Part shown: piece after piece, positions 19,286-30,128 of the stretch
Layout: each line of letters begins with the position of its first letter
Position numbering within the stretch: the stretch's first letter is position 1
From: Beverwykella pulmonaria
Taxonomy: Eukaryota > Ascomycota > Dothideomycetes > Pleosporales > Melanommataceae
Assembly (NCBI GenBank): GCA_001599595.1
Contig: BCHH01000003.1
Coordinates: 262,847-326,846 of the forward strand
Reading direction: 5' to 3'
DNA length: 64,000 bases
Translations under genes and position numbers: made by a program
Notes under the pieces: model-generated
Seen by the model: only the letters and a program-made list of their open reading frames with translations
Databases searched by the model: none
What the model was told of the DNA's origin: nothing

Positions 19286-20575
19286 GGCGGCGGTGGGAAG
19301 TTGCAATTTCCAGCGGTGGTATTTGTAGGAGAGGGCTCAACCATGCTCCATGATGAAAGGTTGAAGTAGGAGGAGAGGCGCCATGATGGCAGTGCAAACT
19401 TACGGGAAGCTAGGCGTTGCGGCTCCATCATGCGCCGAGCAAGGCAAAGAGGCTTAATAAGCAGACGCGTACCTCACGTGCCTCTCATTTCAAGACATCA
19501 CAACCTCTACACCCCCCAATCAATAGTTCAATGCCCATCATCACAGAATAATCGGTATCACAATACCAGTTCAAATTGCATTCCAAATTCCATCCAACAT
19601 CGTTCCTTGTTTGGGGGTTTGAACCTCTGTTTACGCTACGTCATCGCACACAAAGCAATACGCGTCACAATCCTTGTATGGCATACTCTGCACGTCGGAG
19701 GAAAGATTCTCGTGCTATACGCACCACAAAACGACCCATGGATTCGCACTCGCTTTCTTCTTCAAAGAAGAAATAAAGCCAGGAGATGGTGTCACCCTTG
19801 GCAAACTACATCACTCCAGTCCTTCAGTAGGGCATCTTAGACTAATCGTCCATCGACAGCAGTCAACGCTCAATGATATGAGCTGTCTTGTGTGGGCTAG
19901 GCGAACAATTACTATTCTAGCACATCATCAAGCATAGCGGCACTATGTTCACTAAATTCATTCTCAAGTCATGACACTCACCGCACAGCATACTCTTCGT
20001 AAATAAATGAGCACAACTATCCTAACACGATCGATGGGTCAACTCACACTGACCAGAAACCAGGTTGAGGAAAGTCGTACCAACTTCTGATCCATTCTCT
20101 TTAACAGCTGTTAGGCTGGGGACCCACCTGCTTACGTATCACGGCTGCTCAACAGTGCTTGATTCAACGAATTAGGCCTGGTCATCATTGTTCGCGTGCT
20201 GCTAAGGCTTGGTTATGGCTTAATATTTGCTTAATATTTGCAGCTATCATCCCATTGTATAGCCCTGGAGGCTTTCTTTAGATGCAGGGGCGTGTTGCTA
20301 CATAGGGAGGAGAGATCAAGATGCAAGCCGAGTGGCCTGGAAAATCAGAAGTCTAGCGATAAAGAACGGCGACTTCTTTCAAGAATCCAAGCTATGAGAA
20401 CTTACCGTAAATTCTATCCTACAGAGGTCTTATGAGCTTATTGTGTCTATCCCAACGCCAAACTTGAATGATCTAACCAACAAGATGAGCTCTAGCATTG
20501 GCATCCCACATAGCTCGAGGTATCTCAGCGCTGTACCGTCAAACCCATTCGCTGTCGACTTTGACAATCTTCTTC
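19286..20575. other. Intergenic, no gene recognised
   Basis: 1.3 kb with scattered short open frames and no recognisable protein similarity, RNA gene or repeat. Confidence 0.4.
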
Positions 20576-20702
20576 TGTAAGCAGTAGTGTGGAGGAAAGA
20601 GTATCAAGATGTGTATTCTGTGTGTTGTACAGCTAAGATATATATGACAGACTGAGTAGTAAGTGGCACATCCATGTGACGGTATAGTGTCCTAGGCTTA
20701 CA
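20576..20702 (+). mobile_element. Solo LTR-like repeat, copy 3, with target duplication
   Basis: Begins TGTAAGCAGTAGTGTGG and ends CCTAGGCTTACA (127 bp). The 5-bp sequence TCTTC lies immediately on both sides (20571-20575 and 20703-20707), a target site duplication of the size made by LTR-element integrase. This copy defines the ends of the family. Confidence 0.75.
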
Positions 20703-20971
20703 TCTTCATTCAAAACCTTGATCCTACTAAGAGGGTGAGCCTTGGCGTCATTTCCCAAGCACGACAATTAACACTACAACTATTGACGAACACCGACATC
20801 ACCACAGGGTGTGGTAACTCATATGCTATACAGATTTATAAATGAACCGCTTTGGTAAGATGTCTTTCACTATCATATTGGTGGTTGCTAATAATTTCAC
20901 GACAATAGTAAGGCCCGGGTACCACTATTCCACCTAGTGTTCAACACCCACTCATTCCTTGAACCCCAGAT

Positions 20972-21940
20972 CTACAAGGTGCACGAAATCCAGAAGCCGA
21001 TATTGCTGTACCTTACACCCCTGACAACGAAGCCTACAAACGCAACTGAGGACACCATTACAATGCACATCGCGCCCACCATGTAGATGGAGTACCTCTT
21101 CTGATAGAAAGGAGCTTCAGCAGCCAGAAACGTGAACGTAGCAAGAATACCAGTGTTTTCAAAGCTAATCCCCGCCATGCCAATGCTCCATTCGAGATGG
21201 CCATGGAGGTTCATCGCGATTAAACTCAGTGCCACAAACTAGACCGCGAAATTATTGTGCACGGTCTTCCGAATTTCCAAGCCAGCGATGGTAAGGCCAA
21301 GCCCAAAAAGAACAAAGAGGAGCCGCGTTAGAGTCTAGTCGGACACAAAGGCGACTACGAGACGCAACACGAGTGCTGTAGCAAATGGGATGACCGACCG
21401 GAGCTGAGTCTGCACAACCGAATACCCGAGCGATATAATGATCGTTGGTACTGTACAATGTACATCTGCTTACCGTATACAATAAAAACAATGCTTATAA
21501 TCCAATCGATTAGCACCGCCATGACAGAACGAGATGCGAACTCACCCCCAACACATGATTGCGCCCAAGATATGCGCAGGATTCTAAAGAACCAACAATA
21601 TCCCTAAAGCCCCTGTCCGTTGAGAAGGTTTCTCTTATCCGATCCCATGTTTGACGAAATCTCGCTCTTCTTCGGTTAGCCACAGCGCTTGCTCCAGAAA
21701 GTCTGTGATCAAGTTAAACAAGATGCCAACAATGATGGTCCAGCCCCTCGAGTATGAACACCCAACTCCAGTTCTTCGGCACCCCGGTGCCGTCTATCTT
21801 TGCAATAGCGCTGGTCAGGCGCCCGCTGAATGCTCCTACTACTAGAACAGAGCACAAAAAGATGGTGAAACGCCTCTGCGACTGGCCGCACTTGTACTAG
21901 AAGCTAACGAGGTAGAAACTCGGAGCTGCGATTAGTAATT
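20972..21940 (-). pseudogene. MFS transporter pseudogene (allantoate permease-like)
   Basis: Minus-strand fragments in several frames follow the usual order of a fungal MFS anion/cation symporter: SFYLVSF...YKCGQSQRRFTIF (about 21930-21860), VVGAFSGRLTSAIAKIDG and NWSWVFILEG (about 21850-21750), LTEEERDFVKHG (about 21665), LLFVLFGLGLTIAGLEIRK (about 21330-21270) and FVALSLIAMNLHGHLEW with ENTGILATFTFLAAEAPFY (21245-21110). Stops and frame changes separate them, so it cannot make a transporter. The 5' part is not recognisable. Confidence 0.68.
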
Positions 21941-22788
21941 TGTATATTCAGCGTCAGAAATCGATCTTACCTCCCATGGATCATTGCGCGCTGCCTCCTG
22001 GAATATGACGATATCAACCATTGGGCCCTTCACACTTTCCTGGCTTTCCACAATCTCCAGTGTTTCTCATCCCAAATTGACATATCTTTGTCAGCTGGAT
22101 CGTACACTTTCTCAGGCCAGTTTCTCGGTGGTATCTATACGGATAACATCAAGGTCTGCGGGTATGGATAGGAAGCGGTCTCTGAGGAACAAAATTTTAT
22201 GTTCTTATGAATTGAACTATATTTCGAGTTTTAGTATTCACCGTAGGCTGCTTCTTTCCACTCTCTTTCTATGGTTATTTTGCGGGTCACATAATTCTCC
22301 TATGATGGACTTACATACGTCCTAGTTAGAAAGTCGATGCACTACGATGGAAATATAATCCATTTGCGACACCACTACTGTGTCGAAGAGTACATGATTT
22401 TGAAACTCGTGCAATCGCCATTTTTCTTATCTCTGTACAGGGTGAGCACAACTCTTTCTTCCTATAATATTCATCCAATTGTACTATAGTGCAGTGTCTC
22501 CAGAAAACTAAAAGAAAAACATACTAATGTTCCCTTAATCTTTTCCCACATTCTCGCAACACTACAGTATCAGTGTGAAGGATTCGGGTTATCTCGGGTG
22601 CGCACTTTTTTGGCTTTCCCATAGACATAGCGAGTAAAATTAACCCCCCCCAAAAACAAAAGCTATCATGAAGACATGTAACTCTGCACTTTGTTTGGAT
22701 ATTACTTCGCGAAGTTCATCAGGCAATTTGCGTAGAAGATGTGGTAGTGTCGAGTTCCGCACATTTTAAAGAGACGTATCTAATACAT
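21941..22788. other. Intergenic, left flank of the hAT element
   Basis: About 0.85 kb. The first part may hold further decayed coding sequence (minus strand, GPMVDIVIFQEAARNDPW near 22000) that I could not assign. The remainder is AT-rich. Confidence 0.3.
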
Positions 22789-22796
22789 CAGGTGCC
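22789..22796. repeat. 8-bp target site duplication, left
   Basis: CAGGTGCC directly before the left end of the hAT element, repeated exactly at 25868-25875. Eight bases is the duplication length made by hAT transposases. Confidence 0.95.
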
Positions 22797-22807
22797 CAGC
22801 GTTGTAA

Positions 22808-22940
22808 TCAGTACGTAGTACGGTCGTAGTTTACGGCACCGTAATAGTGCCGTACGTCGTACGTACGTAAGAGCGATTTTGTTTGACCGTACCGTACGTG
22901 AGTCTGCAGTTTTACGCGTATACGGCCTATACGGAGGATA
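22808..22940. repeat. Left subterminal CGTACG-type motif array
   Basis: Repeated TACGTAC, CCGTACG and GTACGTACG words occur within the first 140 bp of the hAT element. Such clustered subterminal motifs are the usual transposase-binding sites of hAT elements. Confidence 0.65.
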
Positions 22941-23071
22941 TTTTGGTGTTGTAGGAGCTTTGTTTTTGAAGTAGTCCTATTGTAGTTAGCAGGGTATCTC
23001 GCACGGCCAATTTTCATCAACAAACTAGTGATGTATCAACACCCATCCATATTGCCGTCGTCGTTGTTGCA

Positions 23072-25695
23072 ATGGATAACTTTGTACGCTCTACGCGTCA
23101 ATCCTAGGCTTCTTAAGCCTCCTCTTCTTCTGCAAGCAGCGCGTTGCCTTACCACGCAGCGGCTTTGAAACGCCTCAGGAAACAGCCTGTTCCTTCATCA
23201 CTAGTGTTATCAACACCCACCTCCCGCAAAGGCACGCCTTCATCTGTTGTATTAGCTCCTGCATATTCTCTATTACACAACTACCTAGAGGAGACTCCTG
23301 AGTTAATAAATCTTGGTATTTGTTTCCCTGTAAGGTGGGATTAGATTTAGAAGGGTTTAATACGCCTGTTAAAGGACCGCATTAGATGGAGAGTTGTGAA
23401 CAAGCGGCACTTGCAGGGCGGCTCTAAACGCTTGGGGATATATAATTACAGCGCAGATTTGTTGTACTAAGAGCCTAGTAGGTTGTATAGGCGTGTTTAG
23501 CTCTGCAAGTTGTGTTATAAGCAAGGGAAGCGTGACTGTGCAAAGTACTTGGATTCTACGCATTATATTAGTACACACCTCTGGAAATCTTACTAAATTT
23601 CTATCTCTACTAGCCTTATACCTAAGCTCCTAAAACTAAATAATCCTTAGGAAGCTGCTAAAGTAGCAGCAGGAGCAAATAACGCCTTCTTGCAGTCACC
23701 CTAGCAGGAAGATAAGCTGTTAAAGGCGTACATTAATTAGATTATTTCTTACAATATATTGTTGTATTAGGCAACGTCGCCAGAAACAAGAGGGTTACTT
23801 ACATAGAATTAACCTTAATTGCTCAACGCTCTACCTAGAAACCATGTAACACTTAGAGATTATATTATAAGGGGGCTTGACACGCGCAAGAGAGAGATTA
23901 AGGATTTACTACGCGCTGCAAGTAGTACAATTGCGTTAAGCGTTAATATCTAGACTTCCCTAAATTACCTTAGTTTTCTAGGCGTAGTTGCTTATTTTGT
24001 TAGTATGTAGCCTGTGCGTAGGTGGCAAAAATTACTAAAATCTTTGCACTTTAGCCTCAACTTCTAATTCCACTACAACGCTTAAAACTAACCTAAAATT
24101 AACTTGCAGACACCTAAAAAAAGCACTACAATATCCTTATTGCCTTCTAAAACCTGTAGGGAGATTATACTAGTAAGAACTAGGCTATAATTGTTAGGGA
24201 AGTCCTTGTTAAATATAATGCAGTATTAAAGTTTAAATTTTTTGTAGGCAACAATGCAAGCAATAACAACTCCACCTTTATTAAGGCAATTAACAGGGAA
24301 CTTAGGATAGAGCTCTCTTAAGAGAATTAGATCTGCTGCGCTAGGCACATTATAAACCTTGTTGTTAAGGCAATTATATATAGAGATGGCGTTACAAAGT
24401 TTAAAGCTATGTTAGCTGACGCTCCTCCTAAAAAACAGTTCTCTATCTTCTAAACGCGCGGGGTTATTGGCTGACTACACAACCTTGTTAACGCGATTAA
24501 CGTCTCTACTAAACAACAAGAGCTCTTTATAGAGATACAAACAAAATACTATAAAGATATTATTAGCTTTGCAACTCTTACTTTACTTAAGGATAGCAGT
24601 GTAAGGTAGTACTCTGTCTATTTAATGCTCCTCTACTGTTGGGAGTTGCAGGAAACAATTAACAAGTGGCTGCGTTAATAGAGAGCTATTGCACCTAAGA
24701 AAAAGAGGCTGGAAGTAGGAGACAATAACAATAATAAGGAGGATAGATTTAACGCAAAGCTTGACTCCTTAACGCTAGATAACTAGGATAAGGTAAAGCT
24801 CTTAGCTAACTTCCTACAACTATTTTATAAGATAACTAAAAGACTTAAAGGCAATACTAGCAAATCAGGCTTCAGCTCTCTCTAGCAAATAATTGTTAAT
24901 CTTAACATACTTAACAAGGAGCTTTGTAAGCAAAAGGCGCGCCTTGTTTAACACCTAAACAGCTTCCTTAAGTTAGCTATTAATTAAGGTTTTAAGAAGC
25001 TTAACAGCTATTAGACTAAAGTAATCTTTAACTCTAAGCCATCCCTATACTTAGTAGCTACTATGTTGAACCCTTGACTTTAGATTGCCTAGTTCAAACA
25101 AACCTAGAAGAATAATAAGGATTACTATACAAGAGTTAAAAAAGACGTAAAAGCAACCTTTAAGGACTACGTTGAGCTTATTGCAGAAGAGGAAGAGAAT
25201 AATAAGATTAAGGAGCAATTGCAGGAAATTCTGCACTAGAAGGTCCCCAAGGGCTCAAGCTTTAATAGTTGTTATAAGTAATCTCTTAACATTAATCTTC
25301 ACTATATAATGGGCACAAAAGGGAGGGCAAAACACTTTAAGGCGTTGAATAAGTTGGAGGAGTACTACGCTAGCCACAACAATAATCTCTCGCGTTTTAA
25401 CAACTTAGACGACAAGCTGCTCAACAACCTAATACAATGGTGGGATAAAGTGGGCCAGCAATGTTACCTAACGCTTTACTGCATGGCGTTGGACTACCTC
25501 TCTATCCCATCAACTTTATGTGACTGCAAGAGGGCGTTTAGTAGAGCTAGGAGGACTGTTACTGACGATAGAAATCGCCTAGGTGGAGCTACAATTGAAG
25601 CACTACAGCTACAGAAAAACTGGCTACAAAACAGAGCCGTGGCGAGTCATCTCATCAACCTCAGCATATACATTTCACGCCAAGAACCTATATAA
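23072..25695 (+). pseudogene. hAT transposase, RIP-like stops
   Basis: An ATG at 23072 opens a frame that reads as a BED-finger transposase: WRVVNKRHLQGGSKR, then C..C and H....H ligands (LCKLCY, STHYISTHLW). It is interrupted by TAA and TAG where Gln or Trp is expected. The 3' part (25309-25695, different frame) is a clean hAT dimerisation domain: WWDKVGQQ, MALDYLSIPST, CKRAFSRARRTVTDDRN, IEALQLQKNWL. Between them the sequence is TA-rich with stops in all frames. CAA/CAG-to-TAA/TAG and TGG-to-TAG changes are what RIP produces on the two strands. Not functional. Confidence 0.85.
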
Positions 25696-25704
25696 ATCAC
25701 CCAT

Positions 25705-25858
25705 ATACGGCATATACGGCGGTCTCCGTACGTACGTATCGAGGGGGAGATTTGGATCCGTAAGTTCAATTCACCCTACAGTTTCCGTACGTACGTACAG
25801 CGTAATTGACCCGTACAGGTTCTTCAACTTCTACGGATGTACGGTATACGTACGGATT
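25705..25858. repeat. Right subterminal CGTACG-type motif array
   Basis: Mirror of the left zone, with CCGTACGTACG near 25727 and 25787 and several CGTAC words up to the right terminal repeat. Confidence 0.65.
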
Positions 25859-25867
25859 ACAACGCTG

Positions 25868-25875
25868 CAGGTGCC
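25868..25875. repeat. 8-bp target site duplication, right
   Basis: CAGGTGCC, identical to 22789-22796, directly after the right terminal inverted repeat. Confidence 0.95.
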
Positions 25876-26478
25876 ATTCAGAATTTTTTTTCAATATTTG
25901 GATAGTATGTGAATCACCATGCCTCCTAAAAAGATGGTATAAGGAGCTCTGCAGGCGTACATCCCGTCCTGTCTGGCGTAGCATCCATACTGTTCACCAG
26001 CAGTTCAAGTCAAGCGCTAGATGTCTCACAAACAACAATATCTACAAATTCGTTCCAAATTGGGGGCCTTTCGGACCACACTTCTCTTTACATCAATTTC
26101 GTAGCTGATGGAAACCCTGATTACAGATTGCAACAAACGCATTAAGTAGTCACCTCGAAATTGTACTTGTGACCAATAAAGATTATCTTCAGCCTAGTCG
26201 GCTGGATACCGAAAGGCATCCTTCAGCTCATAATGCCAAGGGTATTCCCAATGCACTTCGTATTACTTCCCTATCTTTGTGTTACCTGGGCTTTCTTAAA
26301 ACCCCGCATCGCCCCGCTTGCTGAAGTTATCGTCGGAACTCACTTTTGATCTAACTTGACCAGCCGATGACCGACGCTCTAAGCATATGGTCTCGAATCC
26401 GTTCCCATTTTAGAGCAAAATATTACTTGGTGGATATCTTTCTATCTTGTTGAGGGGGCATTTTCAACAGTTCCTAAC
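25876..26478. other. Intergenic, presumed P450 promoter region
   Basis: About 0.6 kb between the hAT element and the P450 start codon. No recognisable gene. The P450 promoter should lie here. Confidence 0.4.
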
Positions 26479-28185
26479 ATGACGATCCTCTTCGAGCAAT
26501 TATACGGAGAGAAATGGCTCCTGCTGTCTGTCGCGTTGATCATCTACACTGCGAGCAAATATCGCACATATCTCCGCCTCCGCGCGTTCAAGGGCCCTTC
26601 TATTTCCGGCTGGTCGAGTGCATGGCACGCGTGTGCGACTTTGAGCTTTCGCTCGCACTTGTGGTACAAGGATGTTTGCGATAGATACGGTGAGTGATTA
26701 GGCCAACACTGACTACCGCTGTCGTTGCGCTCATGTGTCTCGCCCAGGTACCATTGCAAGAATCGGACCCAATGACCTTACAACAACTTCACCAGAGCTC
26801 TTGGTTCACATGAGCGCTGTTCGTTCGCCATACACGCGGACTCCCTGGTACTACGCAGCAAGCCGTGTCGAGCCTGGGAGGGATCATGTCTTCAGCCAGA
26901 TTGATGAGGAAAAACATACAAAACGACGACAGCAAATGGCCGCCGGTGTAGGTCGCCAACCTTTCCATATATATTGTGGTTCGGGGCTAATTTTGCCAGT
27001 ACTCTGGCAAAGAGAACCACGGACTCGAATCCTCCATCGACAAGCACGTCCAAGAGCTCGTCGAATTGATCCGAACTAAGTACATTTCCACCGATAAACA
27101 CTCGAAGCCCATAGACCTGGCGCGCAAGATTCAATATTTTACCCTCGATGTTATCAGTAGCATTGGCTTCGGGCAGTCCTTTGGTGATCTTAAAGCCGAC
27201 GCTGACATCAATGACTATATTCTTTCTTCCGAACAGGGCCTTACTTTCATGACATTTTGTACTGGATTCGGATTCTCTCGGATTCTCCGATGGACACCGC
27301 TTGCCCGTATTTTTGGTCCCTCTGAGAAGGACAAAAAGGGCTATGGGAAGATGATGGCCACGGCCCGCCGGCTGATTGATTCACGACTCACGAAGTCGAT
27401 CGAGAAGCGTTCAGACATGCTTGCTTCATTCATGCGCCACGGTTTGACTAGGGATGACCTCTTCACTGAATCTATTCTTCAAATTCTTGCAGGCTCAGAT
27501 ACTACAGCGACTGCCATACGCTGTACCATGCTCTACCTTCTCTCGCACCCACGCGTCTACACAAAACTTCAGGCTGAAATCGACGAAGCCGTAGCCTTAG
27601 GCAATGCACCTGCCCCCCCTTCCATTATCTCTGATACCAGCGCGAAGAAGCTCAAGTACCTCCAAGCCGTGATCCATGAAGGTCTCCGCATCCACCCACC
27701 TGTGACCGACGAAGTGCCCAAGAAAGTACCCAAAGGCGGCGACACCGTCATGGTCGACGGAAAACCCGTCTATTTGCCTGGTGGGACAAATGTCGGTTAC
27801 TCTGTGTTTGGGGTCAATCGTAGAAAGGACATTTTCGGCGAGGACGTCGACCAGTTCCGGCCGGAGCGGTGGTTAGTAGATGATGATGATGGGGCCCAAG
27901 AGAGGTTGACGGCTATGAAGAGGACGACAGAGCTGATTTTTGGTTATGGGAAATATCAATGTCTTGGGAAACCAATTGCGTGGTTGGAGATTAGTAAGGT
28001 TATCTTTGAGGTAGGTTGCTTTCGTTGAGCTATGGTGCTTGAGCTGATAAGAACGCTAGTGCTTTCGTCATTTTAACTGGGCGATTGCGTCTCCAGAGAC
28101 GCCGTGGAGGGAGAAGAATTGTTTGGGCGTCTTCCTGCACGAGAATATGTGGGTCCTGGTCACGGAGCGCGAGCCTAAGGTGTGA
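26479..28185 (+). CDS. Cytochrome P450, pisatin demethylase-like
   Basis: Four exons (26479-26689, 26748-26947, 27000-28010, 28060-28185) give 515 residues. The N-terminal membrane anchor is LLLSVALIIYTASKY. I see the I-helix oxygen-binding motif AGSDTTATAI, K-helix EGLR, PERW motif FRPERW and heme-binding loop FGYGKYQCLGK with the cysteine ligand. The loop form and the N-terminal GTIARIGPNDL block match the pisatin demethylase/trichodiene oxygenase type of fungal P450. It would act at the ER with a P450 reductase to oxidise a small lipophilic compound, perhaps a plant defence chemical or a secondary metabolite. No biosynthetic core gene lies beside it, so detoxification is favoured but unproven. 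Confidence 0.88.
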
Positions 28186-29532
28186 TTTCTCAACAAAGGT
28201 ACACGATGTAACGGCAGACAATGAGTGAATGAGAATTCGTAGTTATACTACAAGGCAGAAAATTTGAGATATACTACTCTGAGTCCTTCCGAGATCTACG
28301 TACACTTCGGTGACTGGGGGAAAATTTCAAATGTCTTCATGTGAGATACCCAGATTCAACAGAAAAAGTGGATCAAAACTTAGTCGTGCTCCAACATGTT
28401 ATATCCAAAAAAAAGGCCAATAACCAAAGTTCACCTCTAAATCCGAAGATGTGAAAATTCAAATCATGGCAAAATAACTTGAAGAACTAATGCTTCCTCA
28501 TCACGAAATAAATCCCTTGGATGAAAGAACAATAATTTCGAAAATAGTTCCCTTATCCTTCCACTCAGTTCTATGTTCCCACCCTCTTATTTTCATCCAT
28601 CGCTTACTGTGGCGAACTGTACCATCCGCACCCTCGTTTCTAGAACGACTCTCTTCATACCATACACTCCCTTCTTCGATTTCTATACTTCTTCTTTCAC
28701 TTCTTGACTCTCTTCTCGCATTCCCTCGTTTGCGCCTCGCTGCTTCCCCCTTTCACTCGACGTTGCTAGTGATACTGTAAGGGTTTTTCATGGCCTCAAC
28801 TGAGGTGAATTCGGGTGCCTTGGGGGGCCTATATAGTGCTAGCTGACAGGGGTAAAAGTGACCGAAACAGTCGCGTCCCAAAACCGTTACAGATACCATA
28901 TACGTTCGCCTACGTAGAAGAAAATTGTGGCCAGAATGCTCGCTGTGAAGGTAATATTGAGTGGGATGAGAAAAAGGCAGGTAGTTTGCTAATTGAGAGT
29001 AGTGATATTGTGATTCAGCTTGGTAGAGCTTGTGTGGTGTATCGGTAAGGTTCTGGTGAGGGTTATACCTGGTGAGCTTGGACAATAGAAGATTAGTCTA
29101 GATTTGTGTCTTTAAGGCTTGGCGGGGGTATTTATGTAGGAGACGAATGTTGAGGGTAATGTCTTTGAAAATGATCCAGTCATTGCACGCAGCATAGAGC
29201 AGTTTTTTTGCTGACATGAGCGGGCAGACTGATGAGCAAGGGGTAGCCAGCAATCTGGCGTGTTAACTCTATAGGTGTAAGCCCAGGACACCATACTGCG
29301 CTATAGCGAAGAACACACGAAACTCACCCCAACGAGATCACGAACATTTCTTCTGTCTCTCATATCACGTCTCTTTCTTTCCTTTGGCAGCTAGATACAA
29401 CGAAATTGCAACAGTCTACTGCCAAACCTTACCTTGATCCTCCCCTCCTTAGTGCATTGCTGCTTCGGACATCGCATGGCTGCGAGTCGCCTTCTACCCT
29501 CGTGATTTTCTATATCACACCTTTACTCCACC
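28186..29532. other. Intergenic, no gene recognised
   Basis: About 1.3 kb. A pyrimidine-rich stretch (28660-28760) supports an open frame without similarity. I see no gene here. Confidence 0.4.
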
Positions 29533-29649
29533 CCAATACCGTCACGTGGATATGCCACTGACTAATCAGTCCGTCATATATATATCAGCTGTACTTACAT
29601 CACATCGAATACACATCTTGATACTCTTTCCTCTACACTCCTGCTTACA
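29533..29649 (-). mobile_element. Solo LTR-like repeat, copy 4, 3'-truncated
   Basis: On the minus strand it starts TGTAAGCAGGAGTGTAGAGG (at 29649) and continues through GTATCAAGATGTGTATTC, TATATATATGACGGACTGA and CCACGTGACGGTAT. The last about 20 bp of the family, including CCTAGGCTTACA, are missing. It is the copy closest to copy 3 at the 5' end. Confidence 0.65.
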
Positions 29650-30128
29650 ATAGGCAAAGATGTGATGGGGGGATAATCATATTCTACTGATAAGGCCATC
29701 TTCAAAACCTAAGATGAATGCTGATGAATAAGATTGATTGTAACTATATGTGAGAACGTCTTTAGATTGTCGCCTAAACCTTGCACAGGGGAACCAACAG
29801 CTTTTTGTACAAAGATATGCAATAGAGCGAGCTGGACTTGGCCTCAGCTAGCCCAAAGCCGTTACATCTTTGCAAAAGGATGGTGTTATAAAGAATGTGC
29901 ACACGATTCAAATCTCCTGCATGGAATGGATGTATATCTAGTTCAACAGATGGAACATGTGATGTTGTATTCTCTTGAAAGTTATTGAATATTATTGCTT
30001 GTATGAGACGTAAAGACGTCTTGCACGCAAACTATGGCATTGAAAATAGAGAACTTAATACGAACTACTCGTATCAAGACATTATCCGTCTAACGTAACA
30101 TTTTATGACCAAACCCCCAAGTCTAAAC
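29650..30128. other. Intergenic, no gene recognised
   Basis: AT-rich 0.48 kb, downstream side of the next minus-strand gene. Nothing recognised. Confidence 0.4.

Larger units (their letters stand above)
22797..25867 (+). mobile_element. Complete hAT transposon, mutated
   Basis: The 3071-bp element has terminal inverted repeats of 21 bp with one mismatch (22797-22817 and 25847-25867), both starting CAGCGTTGTAATC. It is flanked by the 8-bp duplication CAGGTGCC. The inside carries a transposase relic with BED zinc finger and hAT C-terminal dimerisation region. Both subterminal zones contain dense TACGTACG/CCGTACG motifs. Structural ends are intact, so it could still be mobilised in trans if an active relative exists, but its own transposase is full of stops. 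Confidence 0.93.

Noticed and set aside
26479..28185. P450 as part of a secondary-metabolite cluster
   Set aside because: No polyketide synthase, NRPS, terpene synthase or other tailoring gene within reach in this window.
28490..28780. Plus-strand hydrophobic frame
   Set aside because: Low-complexity pyrimidine-rich sequence; no domain.
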